From an uncultured Flavobacteriales bacterium (GTDB lineage Bacteria > Bacteroidota > Bacteroidia > Flavobacteriales_D > Parvicellaceae): a DNA stretch of 6,299 nt. The notes beneath the pieces were generated by a model. It worked only from the letters and a program-made list of their open reading frames with translations. It made no database searches and was not told the DNA's origin. Where the stretch lies: assembly GCA_937924345.1 (NCBI GenBank), contig CALDTD010000115.1, positions 1 through 6,299 of the forward strand. The letters are read 5' to 3'. Every line of letters starts with the position of its first letter. Position 1 is the first letter of the stretch. Shown here in pieces: positions 1-6,299 of the stretch. The translations under genes and the position numbers were made by a program.

Positions 1-793
1 GTTGGAAGGATTAATAACCTCTAAAACTAAAGCGATAGTTCCAGTACATTATGCTGGTATGGCATGTGATATGGATGAAATTATGCGTTTAGCAAAACAG
101 TATAATTTGTTTGTTATCGAAGATGCTGCGCAAGCAATAGATTCTTTTTATAAAGGAAAACCTTTAGGAAGTTTTGGGCATTTGGCTACATTCTCTTTTC
201 ACGAGACTAAAAATATCATTAGTGGAGAAGGAGGAATGTTGGTTGTAAATGATGAAAAATTATTTGAACGAGCAGAAATTATCTGGGAGAAAGGAACCAA
301 TCGTTCAGCCTTTTTTAGAGGAGAAGTCAATAAGTACGGTTGGGTAGATGTTGGATCATCATTTTTACCATCAGAAGTTGTAGCAGCTTTTTTGTATGCG
401 CAGTTAGAAAACTTAGACGATATTCAAAATAGAAGAAAAGAAATTTGGAATACTTATTTTGAAGAGTTGAAAGGTATTGAGAAAGACAGAAAGCTAAAAC
501 TACCTATAATTCCAGAAGGAGCAACTAATAATGCGCATATGTTTTATGTGTTGTGTAAAAGCTTTGAAGAAAGAGCGGAGTTGATAGCCCACTTAAAGTC
601 TAAAGAAATAATGTCTGTATTTCACTATTTAAGTTTAGAGAAGAGTCCTTTTTACGAAGAAAAACACGATGGTAGAGCATTACCAATGTCAGATTATTAT
701 GAGCACCATTTACTTCGTTTGCCATTTTTCTACGACATTACATCGGAAGAACAAGCACTCGTGATAAAAGAAATTCAGGCCTTTTTTGCCTAA
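1..793 (+). CDS. rffA: dTDP-4-amino-4,6-dideoxygalactose transaminase (WecE/RffA family), 5' end outside window
   Basis: This is a PLP-dependent sugar-nucleotide aminotransferase of the DegT/DnrJ/EryC1/StrS fold. The WecE/RffA branch converts dTDP-4-keto-6-deoxy-glucose to dTDP-4-amino-4,6-dideoxygalactose in the cytosol, using glutamate as amino donor. Numbering from base 2, the visible 263 residues include VPVHYAG (14-20), EDAAQA (40-45; Asp41 would contact the PLP ring nitrogen), and FSFHETKN (64-71; Lys70 is the expected Schiff-base lysine). They continue with GEGG (75-78), EKGTNRSAFFRG (96-107), NAHMFYV (177-183), VFHY (206-209) and LLRLPFFY (237-244). These closely follow my memory of Escherichia coli WecE, which favours this branch over other DegT enzymes. 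The family is about 375 residues long, so roughly 110 N-terminal residues lie upstream. The TTG at base 2 is an internal Leu codon, not the start. The stop is TAA at 791-793, followed 10 bases later by the glycosyltransferase gene. The exact sugar product is inferred from family. Confidence 0.93.
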   Translation, partial: LEGLITSKTKAIVPVHYAGMACDMDEIMRLAKQYNLFVIEDAAQAIDSFYKGKPLGSFGHLATFSFHETKNIISGEGGMLVVNDEKLFERAEIIWEKGTNRSAFFRGEVNKYGWVDVGSSFLPSEVVAAFLYAQLENLDDIQNRRKEIWNTYFEELKGIEKDRKLKLPIIPEGATNNAHMFYVLCKSFEERAELIAHLKSKEIMSVFHYLSLEKSPFYEEKHDGRALPMSDYYEHHLLRLPFFYDITSEEQALVIKEIQAFFA

Positions 794-803
794 AATATAA
801 ACT

Positions 804-2720
804 GTGCGTCAAAAATTAGGTTATGAAGAGCGTTTATTACTGCTAATTATGTTGGTAGGAATAGTCCTTCGTTGTTTTAACTTGACGAATATGCCTTTTA
901 TGCACGACGAGTTTAGTGCTTTATTTAGGACGCGTTTCGATTCTTTTTCAGATCTTATAAATATTGGGGTAGAACAAGGGGACACGCACCCTCCAGGAGT
1001 TCAAGTTTTTCTATGGTTGTATGTTCAATTAGTTGGCGAAAATGAATTGTTGTTAAAACTTCCATTTGTTTTAATGGGAATTTTTTCAATTCCTTTAACT
1101 TACAACATTGGTAAGTCTTGGTTTAACAAAAACGTGGGCTTAATAGCTACTGCTTTTATCGCTTCTAGTCAATACGTTTTAACTTATAGTGTAATTATTA
1201 GACCGTATATCAGTGGGTTATTCTTCTGTCTTTTTATGGTTTATTATTGGACGAAAATTATAAAAGGAGAGGGTAAAATTAAATACCTGTTGGGTTATTT
1301 ACTATTTTCTGTTTTAAGTGCTTATAATCATCATTTTAGTTTGTTGTTTGCTTTTGTAGTGGGTGTTACGGGTTTGTTTGTAATACCAAAAGGACAATTA
1401 CTAAAATACTGTTTAGCTGGGGTTGGAATAGTACTGTTGTATAGTCCAAATTTATCAATCCTACTAGCTCAATTAAATAAAGGTGGGCTTGATGGTTGGC
1501 TTGGAGCACCATCTTTGCAATTTCCATTAGAATATCTAAAGTACATTTTTCACTTTTCTAGTTGGAATTACGTATTAGTACTTTTTATATTTTTTTGTGG
1601 TTTGCTTTATAGTTGGAATAGCAAATTAAATAAGTTTTATATCATAAGTATTTTATGGTTTGTGATGCCTTTGTTAATTGGATTAATATATTCTTTACAG
1701 GTAATTCCGATTATTCAATACTCGATGTTGATTTTTTCTTTTCCTTTTCTATTATTTAGTTTGTTTGGTTTGTATCCAAAGAAAATTAGTAAGCGTTTTA
1801 CAGGTACAATTATAGTCTTCATATTAATTGTTAATGTAACAACGCTTCTAACAAATCGGCAACATTATAAAGTATTGTACAATACTAGAAATTTAGCTTT
1901 TTTGAAAGATATAGATGCTTTAGGTAATAAAAAAGATGCAACTGTACTTATTGCAAATCATGTTGCGATTAACGATTATTATCAAGATAAAAAGAATTGG
2001 AGTTTTAATTATATTAATTATTTTACTGGTGTTACAGAAACAATGACTTTTTCTGAAGTAAAAGCATTAGTTCAAAATAGCGATAAAGAACAATTTATAT
2101 ATGGCGGTTTGTCATATTCTGATCCAGAGTTAGTTCAGGTTATAAAAGAATATTTTCCTTTTTGTATTGTAAAGAAGGATTATTACGCCAGTCATTTATT
2201 TGTGTTCTCTAAGGTAGATAGAAAGGTAGAAAGTCTTGTTTATTTTGAAGAGGAAAATGAGTTTCTATTAAAAAAAGAAAACTGGGGTAATGTTGATTTA
2301 GAATATATGAAATACGGTGCTATTTTAGATTCAAGTCAAGAGTGGGGTCCAGCTTTTTCTATTCAGCTAGATACAGTTTTAAAACATAGAAATGATGTAA
2401 TAGATATAAGGTTGAACTATGAGACAAAAGATAAAGCCGAACTTTTATTAGTGACCGAAATTAAAAACAAAGATTCTCTTTGGTATTATCACATTACAAA
2501 GCCACAAATTATAGAAAACGAAACAAAAACAATTTATAAAACATTAGAGCTGTCGGGTATGAAATTACCTAAAGATGAAATTACTTTTACAACCTATATT
2601 TGGAATAAAAACAAAACAACTTATAAGTTGAAAAACTATTCTGTTTCTATAAGAAAAGGTAATCCAATTCAATACAGTTTGTTTGAACCAATTTTAGAGA
2701 ATTATGAACAAAATAATTGA
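804..2720 (+). CDS. GT39/ArnT-like polytopic membrane glycosyltransferase with C-terminal soluble region
   Basis: This is a predicted inner-membrane GT-C glycosyltransferase of the PMT/ArnT (GT39) superfamily, which moves a sugar from a polyprenyl-phosphate carrier to an acceptor at the periplasmic face. The first loop has the acidic motif MHDEF (33-37) expected for catalysis. DTHPPG (60-65), KLPFVLMG (85-92), LIATAFIASSQ (113-123) and RPY (133-135) are typical of the family, as is YNHHFSLLFAF (174-184). I count about 11 hydrophobic helices between residues 10 and 350. Residues 350-638 are soluble and, with an odd helix count, probably periplasmic; part of this looks like a beta-sandwich. The start is a GTG at 804: an in-frame TAA lies at 798-800, and the next candidate, ATG at 849 (residue 16), would fall inside the first helix. 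The gene lies 10 bases after the aminotransferase and overlaps the next gene by 17 bases, so it is probably in the same operon. Donor and acceptor are unknown. Confidence 0.85.
   Translation: MRQKLGYEERLLLLIMLVGIVLRCFNLTNMPFMHDEFSALFRTRFDSFSDLINIGVEQGDTHPPGVQVFLWLYVQLVGENELLLKLPFVLMGIFSIPLTYNIGKSWFNKNVGLIATAFIASSQYVLTYSVIIRPYISGLFFCLFMVYYWTKIIKGEGKIKYLLGYLLFSVLSAYNHHFSLLFAFVVGVTGLFVIPKGQLLKYCLAGVGIVLLYSPNLSILLAQLNKGGLDGWLGAPSLQFPLEYLKYIFHFSSWNYVLVLFIFFCGLLYSWNSKLNKFYIISILWFVMPLLIGLIYSLQVIPIIQYSMLIFSFPFLLFSLFGLYPKKISKRFTGTIIVFILIVNVTTLLTNRQHYKVLYNTRNLAFLKDIDALGNKKDATVLIANHVAINDYYQDKKNWSFNYINYFTGVTETMTFSEVKALVQNSDKEQFIYGGLSYSDPELVQVIKEYFPFCIVKKDYYASHLFVFSKVDRKVESLVYFEEENEFLLKKENWGNVDLEYMKYGAILDSSQEWGPAFSIQLDTVLKHRNDVIDIRLNYETKDKAELLLVTEIKNKDSLWYYHITKPQIIENETKTIYKTLELSGMKLPKDEITFTTYIWNKNKTTYKLKNYSVSIRKGNPIQYSLFEPILENYEQNN
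2371..2659 (+). other. Putative beta-sandwich domain at the C-terminus of the glycosyltransferase
   Basis: Approximately residues 523-618 of the glycosyltransferase, possibly beginning nearer residue 480, alternate between short hydrophobic strands and charged turns. Examples are VIDIRLNYE (532-540), ELLLVTEI (546-553), LWYYHI (559-564) and FTTYIWN (595-601). The pattern ends with a strand around YSVSIRK (612-618). A Trp in an early strand and a late 'YIWN' strand followed by a closing strand resemble carbohydrate-binding jelly-roll modules. I cannot assign a named family by eye. Boundaries are approximate, and the fold is inferred from residue pattern only. Confidence 0.4.
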
Positions 2721-3120
2721 GAACTATAATGAGACAAATGCTTTTGGGCGAAGTTTTAAAATGGATTATGAGATTGTTCGCCCTGGTTTTGTTGTTTATA
2801 AAATGAAGGTATCAAAGCGTTTTTTGGCAACTTCAACAGCAATGCACGGAGGTGCTTTAGCAGGGTTTATGGATGCAATAGTTGGTGTTACTGCTTTGTC
2901 AGTATCTTCTCAGAAAGGAAATGTTGTTTCTACGGTAGAGTTCAAAATAAATTATCTTAAACCAGTTTTGTTGAACGACGAACTAGTTGGTGAAGGCAGC
3001 ATTATTTCCGAAGGCCATCGAATTATAATTTGTAAAGGAGAAATTTTTAACCAAAATAAAGAGTTGGTAGCAATCGGAACAGCAACTTTAAACGCCTATT
3101 CTGCAAATAAAATGCAATAG
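2704..3120 (+). CDS. PaaI-like hotdog-fold acyl-CoA thioesterase
   Basis: A 138-residue single-domain hotdog protein (4HBT/PaaI type), predicted to hydrolyse an acyl- or aryl-CoA thioester in the cytosol, usually as a tetramer. The family signature is clear: MHGGALAGFMDAIVG at residues 47-61, with HGG at 48-50 and Asp57 at the usual catalytic acid position. VEFKINYLKP (78-87) and the closing strand LVAIGTATLNAY (121-132) follow. Length is normal for PaaI-like proteins. The ATG at 2704 is the best start because an in-frame TAG at 2695-2697 rules out a longer form; the next Met is residue 20. The start lies inside the last codons of the glycosyltransferase gene in another frame (17-base overlap), which suggests translational coupling. 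No phenylacetate pathway genes are visible, so the substrate is unknown and the symbol paaI is not warranted. The stop at 3118-3120 nearly touches that of tsaD on the other strand. Confidence 0.88.
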   Translation: MNKIIENYNETNAFGRSFKMDYEIVRPGFVVYKMKVSKRFLATSTAMHGGALAGFMDAIVGVTALSVSSQKGNVVSTVEFKINYLKPVLLNDELVGEGSIISEGHRIIICKGEIFNQNKELVAIGTATLNAYSANKMQ

Positions 3121-3121
3121 G

Positions 3122-4147
3122 TTATTCTTCAACTTTTATTCTAGGATTAGGAACCACACTCTGTTCGCAAAAATCGTTTTCTAAAAATTGATAGTAACCA
3201 GTTATAGCAATCATTCCTGCATTATCAGTACAGTATTGAAATTCTGGGATATATGTTTCCCAATTATATTTATTTCCAATAGTTTTTAACTCGTTTCTTA
3301 AGTAGCTGTTTGCAGATACTCCACCAGCTATAGCAATATGATTTATCTTTTCTTGTTTTGCAACTTTTATCAAATTCTTAAAAAGATAATTAATTATATG
3401 AGCTTGATAAGAGGCGCAAATATCATTTAAGTTTTTTTTTATAAAATTTTCATCCTCTTTTAATCCTTTCTTTAAGAAATTCATAAACTGGGTTTTTAAA
3501 CCGCTAAAGCTATAGTTGTTATCATTTGGTTTAGGAAAGGTAAACTCAAACCGCTTTTTATTTCCTGTTTGTGCATATTTGTCAATAAGAGGACCTCCAG
3601 GATAAGGTAATCCCATCAGTTTAGCAGCTTTATCAAAAGCTTCGCCTGCTGCATCATCTATTGTTTCTCCTAAAACTTCCATCTTTAAAGGAGCAGAAAT
3701 TTTAACCAATTGCGTATGCCCACCAGAAACAGTTAGGCAAATAAAAGGAAATTGAGGCTTTTCTTTTCCTTCTTGATCGATAAAATGAGCTAAAATATGG
3801 CCTTTCATGTGGTTTACGCCAATCAAGGGTTTGTTTAGCCCTAAACTTAAGGACTTAGCAAAGCTTGTTCCAACTAAAAGAGAGCCTAATAAACCTTGTC
3901 CTTTTGTAAAGGCAATTGCGTCAACCTCAGATAACTCTATTTTAGCTTTTTTTAAAGCTGCTTCTACAACTGGAACTATATTTTGTTGATGTGCTCTAGA
4001 AGCTAGTTCTGGCACAACACCTCCATATTGCTCATGAATAGCCTGGGTTGCTGTTATGTTTGCTAATATTTTGGTGTTAGAACTTATTGCAACAGAAGTA
4101 TCGTCGCAACTTGATTCTATCCCAAGAATGATGTTATCTTTGCTCAT
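3122..4147 (-). CDS. tsaD: tRNA N6-adenosine threonylcarbamoyltransferase TsaD
   Basis: TsaD (Kae1/Gcp/YgjD family) is the catalytic subunit that transfers threonylcarbamoyl from TC-AMP to A37 of ANN-decoding tRNAs, forming t6A. In bacteria it acts in the cytosol with TsaB and TsaE. The 341-residue length is standard. Motifs in order are GIESSCDDTS (9-18), HEQYGGVVPELASRAH (38-53), NHMKGH (112-117; His113 and His117 are the expected metal ligands), SGGHTQL (141-147), DDAAGEAFDKAAK (164-176), YPGGP (182-186), FSFSGLKT-type segment YSFSGLKT (212-219), AGGVSAN (274-280) and TDNAGM (307-312; Asp308 is the third metal ligand). The usual GPGL loop reads GQGL here (83-86). ATG at 4147-4145 is preceded by an in-frame stop three codons upstream, which fixes the start. 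It is divergent from tamB (14-base gap) and convergent with the thioesterase (1-base gap). A candidate promoter element lies within the first tamB codons. Confidence 0.98.
   Translation of the reverse strand: MSKDNIILGIESSCDDTSVAISSNTKILANITATQAIHEQYGGVVPELASRAHQQNIVPVVEAALKKAKIELSEVDAIAFTKGQGLLGSLLVGTSFAKSLSLGLNKPLIGVNHMKGHILAHFIDQEGKEKPQFPFICLTVSGGHTQLVKISAPLKMEVLGETIDDAAGEAFDKAAKLMGLPYPGGPLIDKYAQTGNKKRFEFTFPKPNDNNYSFSGLKTQFMNFLKKGLKEDENFIKKNLNDICASYQAHIINYLFKNLIKVAKQEKINHIAIAGGVSANSYLRNELKTIGNKYNWETYIPEFQYCTDNAGMIAITGYYQFLENDFCEQSVVPNPRIKVEE
4111..4142 (+). promoter_or_regulatory. Candidate Bacteroidota promoter for tamB
   Basis: TATCTTTG at 4135-4142 matches the Bacteroidota -7 consensus TAnnTTTG at all six fixed positions. 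A TTG at 4111-4113, 21 bases upstream, fits the -33 element (TTTG or TTG, usually about 17-23 bases away). The box ends 19 bases before the tamB TTG start, giving a predicted short leader. It lies wholly inside the 5' end of tsaD, so part of its sequence is also set by tsaD codons 2-5. Six fixed bases can arise by chance in AT-rich DNA; the position and spacing are what support it. Confidence 0.5.
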
Positions 4148-4161
4148 TAATTTTTACTTAG

Positions 4162-6299
4162 TTGGCCAAAATTACCAAAAAAATATTGACTATTCTTAAA
4201 AGAACAATCGGCTTTACGTTAGAGTTTTTGTTCTTTCTATTTGTAGTATTGTTTTTTGTAATACAAACAGCTACGTTTCAGACTTTTTCTGCAAAAAAAG
4301 TAGCGAACTATTTGTCGAAACAATTAAATGCCAAAGTAGATATTGAAAAAGTAAAAATAGATGGGTTACACTATATTGCTTTTGAACAATTGTATGTCGA
4401 AGATCTTAAGAAAGACACGTTGCTTTATGCTCCAAAATTGGTGGCGGGTATAGAAAGTATTGATCTAAAGAACAGAATTGCAGACCTTGGAGTCACAGAC
4501 TTGTCAGGTGCAAGGGTTAAACTCCAAAAATACAAAGGAGAAGAGACGTTAAATTTTCAATTTCTAAAAGATTATTTTCAGACCGATAAAAAAAGTAATA
4601 AAGCTCCATTTAAAATAGTAGCGAATTCAATTTCTCTAGAAAATATAAGTTTTTCTTATAACGATTGGAATGTAGTCTCAACACAGTATGGAGTAGACTA
4701 TAAACACCTTTTTATTGCTAACTTATCTGGTAGGATTTTAGAGTTGGAAAATGAAGGTGTAACGACAAGTGCAAAATTATCTAAGCTAACTTTTAGCGAA
4801 AAGTCAGGGTTTGTATCCGAAGAGTTATCTGCAGATTTCTCAATCACAGATAGAAATATGGCTTTTAAAGAGGTAACAATTTTGACACCTAACTCAAATG
4901 TAAAGTCCGAACTTATAGCGTTTGATTATTCTAGTTTTTCTGACTTTAAAGATTTTATTAATGCTGTTGTAATGGATATTAGTATCCAACAATCGCAACT
5001 AAACTTACGTGACTTATCATATTTTGCTCCTGTTTTTAAGAAAATGAGTAATACAGTCCAGCTTTCGGGTAATGTAAAAGGGTTGGTAAATGAACTTGAG
5101 GTTAAAGACTTATATTTTGGACTGACTGAAAATTCGTTTTTAAATGCAAGTGGTAATATTATAGGTCTTCCAAATATTAGCGAATCTGAATTCAAACTTA
5201 ATATTCACGAAGCCCAAACTTATCGTAAAGATTTAGAGTTGGTTGATTTTAAAGCATTAGGGTTAGAAAATGGTTTAGAGATTCCAGCCCAGTTAAATCA
5301 CCTAGGGGTTGTTAATTTGTCTGGTAGAGTAGATGGGTTTATAGATCATTTTTTAGCAAAGTTAGATATTGCTAGTGATATTGGTGCTGTGGGGTTAGAT
5401 TTAGGCTGCAGTTTTACAGAGGAAAATGGATTAAGTTATGTGGGAGATATTAATACAACTCAATTAACACTGGGTGAAATAACAGGTGTAAGGGACCTTG
5501 GCTTAGTCTCGTCCAACCTTTTTATAGATGGAAAAGGTTTTACAGCCAAAGAATTAGATTTAAAAATTAAAGGAGACTTTCCTTTATTGCAATATAAAGG
5601 GTACAATTACAAAAATATTAATTTAGATGGGAGATTTTATCAGTCTTCATTTAAAGGAAAACTAGATTTAAACGATGAGAATTTAGATTTAGCTTTTGAT
5701 GGAGTTATTGATTTAAATAAAAAGCCAACTCAGTTTAATTTTAAAACTAAAATAGACAATGCTCGACTTTACGAGTTGGGGTTAATAGATAATAGAGAGA
5801 CTTCTGCTTTTTGTTTAAATGTAGCTGTAAATGGTTTTGGTAGTAATATTGATGATTTCTCTGGATATATTCACTTAGAGGATATCTCATATTATGAAAA
5901 TGGAAAAGATTACAATTTAGATTCTATTTATTTTGAGTCCCAAAGTAATCGAAGATATCATAGAATAAACGTGTTTTCTGAATTTGCTTCGTTAAGTATG
6001 GAGGGTAACTATAGTTTAGATTCGTTACCGAAGAGTTTATACGGTCTTGGAGCCAAAGTTTTACCGTCAATATTTTCAGAAAAAGAACAAGTAGAGTTAA
6101 GTAATCAGCAATTCGATTTAGATTTAAAAGTTAACGATTTATCTACACTTACAGATTTGTTTTATCCAGACTTAGAGGTTTCAACAGAAACAAAAATTGC
6201 TTGTCATTACGAAAGTGAAAATGATTTGTTAGAACTAGCCTTAAATTCAGATTTTATAAAGTATAATGAATTAGAGTTACGAAAAGTAAGGTTAGATAC
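4162..6299 (+). CDS. tamB: TamB-like translocation/assembly protein, TTG start, 3' end outside window
   Basis: This frame is open from TTG 4162 to the window edge (712 codons) without a stop. TamB is an inner-membrane-anchored, periplasm-spanning AsmA-like beta-taco protein that with a BamA-family partner supports outer-membrane assembly or lipid transport. Residues 1-16 are basic, 17-37 form a hydrophobic anchor (FLFFLFVVLFFVIQ, 22-35), and FQTFSAKKVANYLSKQL (39-55) then VDIEKVKID (59-67) and the LYVEDLKKDTLLYA segment (77-90) match the N-terminal pattern of Bacteroidota TamB. The remainder consists of repeating short beta-strands rich in L-D-L and G-N/D turns, with no further membrane helix. 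Bacteroidota members usually run to about 1,450-1,700 residues, so about half is present; the DUF490/TamB C-terminal domain is outside. An in-frame TAG at 4159-4161 directly precedes the TTG. The first in-frame ATG is codon 233 (4858), which would lose the anchor, so TTG 4162 (or TTG 4186) must be the start. Confidence 0.87.
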   Translation, partial: MAKITKKILTILKRTIGFTLEFLFFLFVVLFFVIQTATFQTFSAKKVANYLSKQLNAKVDIEKVKIDGLHYIAFEQLYVEDLKKDTLLYAPKLVAGIESIDLKNRIADLGVTDLSGARVKLQKYKGEETLNFQFLKDYFQTDKKSNKAPFKIVANSISLENISFSYNDWNVVSTQYGVDYKHLFIANLSGRILELENEGVTTSAKLSKLTFSEKSGFVSEELSADFSITDRNMAFKEVTILTPNSNVKSELIAFDYSSFSDFKDFINAVVMDISIQQSQLNLRDLSYFAPVFKKMSNTVQLSGNVKGLVNELEVKDLYFGLTENSFLNASGNIIGLPNISESEFKLNIHEAQTYRKDLELVDFKALGLENGLEIPAQLNHLGVVNLSGRVDGFIDHFLAKLDIASDIGAVGLDLGCSFTEENGLSYVGDINTTQLTLGEITGVRDLGLVSSNLFIDGKGFTAKELDLKIKGDFPLLQYKGYNYKNINLDGRFYQSSFKGKLDLNDENLDLAFDGVIDLNKKPTQFNFKTKIDNARLYELGLIDNRETSAFCLNVAVNGFGSNIDDFSGYIHLEDISYYENGKDYNLDSIYFESQSNRRYHRINVFSEFASLSMEGNYSLDSLPKSLYGLGAKVLPSIFSEKEQVELSNQQFDLDLKVNDLSTLTDLFYPDLEVSTETKIACHYESENDLLELALNSDFIKYNELELRKVRLD
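4167..4174 (-). promoter_or_regulatory. Candidate -7 element for tsaD
   Basis: On the minus strand this reads TAATTTTG, a full match to TAnnTTTG. It lies 19 bases before the tsaD ATG, the same distance as the tamB box from its own start. I find no good -33 TTTG at the usual spacing; the nearest partial candidate is a TTTT run about 23 bases upstream. The element sits in the first codons of tamB. Confidence 0.4.

Noticed and set aside
2..4. TTG as a possible start of the aminotransferase
   Set aside because: The family has about 110 residues before this point, and the sequence here aligns with the interior of WecE. The gene simply continues off the left edge.
3100..3140. Possible terminator hairpin at the thioesterase/tsaD junction
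   Set aside because: The only pairing I see is a four-base AATA/TATT stem around 3114-3124, which is too weak and not followed by a convincing T-run.
3807..3989. 60-codon open frame on the plus strand inside tsaD
   Set aside because: It lies entirely antisense to well-conserved tsaD codons and its translation resembles no protein I know. It is a shadow of the real gene.
4162..4169. Perfect 8-base palindrome TTGGCCAA over the tamB start codon
   Set aside because: It is short, the dyad does not extend into the flanking bases, and it encodes tamB codons 1-2. It could be an operator half-hidden in the start region, but nothing else supports that.
4926..5195. 89-codon open frame on the minus strand inside tamB
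   Set aside because: It is antisense to the continuous tamB frame, has Ser/Lys/Leu-rich composition with no recognisable motif, and lacks its own context.
1..6299. Mobile element, CRISPR, defence system, tRNA or riboswitch
   Set aside because: No transposase, integrase, spaced repeats, terminal inverted repeats, tRNA-like folds or unexplained gap was seen. All but about 25 bases are covered by recognised genes.

Overview
The window is AT-rich and reads as chromosomal DNA of a Bacteroidota member, most likely of the order Flavobacteriales. The evidence for this is the TsaD sequence style, a Bacteroidota-type TamB with a signal anchor, the absence of Shine-Dalgarno sequences before the genes, and good matches to the Bacteroidota -7 promoter element (TAnnTTTG). 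The lineage is inferred from protein character; no 16S gene or other marker is present.

Layout. Bases 1-3120 hold three tightly packed plus-strand genes: the 3' two thirds of a WecE/RffA-type sugar-nucleotide aminotransferase (cut by the window's left edge), a GT39/ArnT-like membrane glycosyltransferase with a large C-terminal soluble part, and a PaaI-like hotdog thioesterase. The first two are 10 bases apart and the last two overlap by 17 bases, so they look like the tail of one operon. The first two genes fit surface glycan assembly: the aminotransferase supplies a 4-amino-4,6-dideoxyhexose nucleotide, and the membrane enzyme transfers a lipid-carried sugar on the periplasmic side. The thioesterase's link to that job is unclear.

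Bases 3122-4147 hold tsaD on the minus strand, the tRNA t6A modification enzyme. It converges on the thioesterase with one base between the two stop codons. Bases 4162 to the right edge hold a plus-strand tamB-like gene, open at its 3' end. It begins with a TTG codon, has no in-frame ATG for the first 232 codons, and continues for 712 codons without a stop. Only 14 bases separate the tsaD and tamB starts, and each gene has a candidate -7 promoter element inside or next to the other's 5' end.

Coding density is close to complete. I see no mobile element, CRISPR array, tRNA, rRNA or defence cassette. The window is mainly housekeeping and envelope biogenesis, and I find no convincing new biological system. 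The points worth a second look are the missed TTG-started tamB, the facing divergent promoters, the C-terminal domain of the glycosyltransferase, and a Pro-to-Gln change in a conserved TsaD loop.
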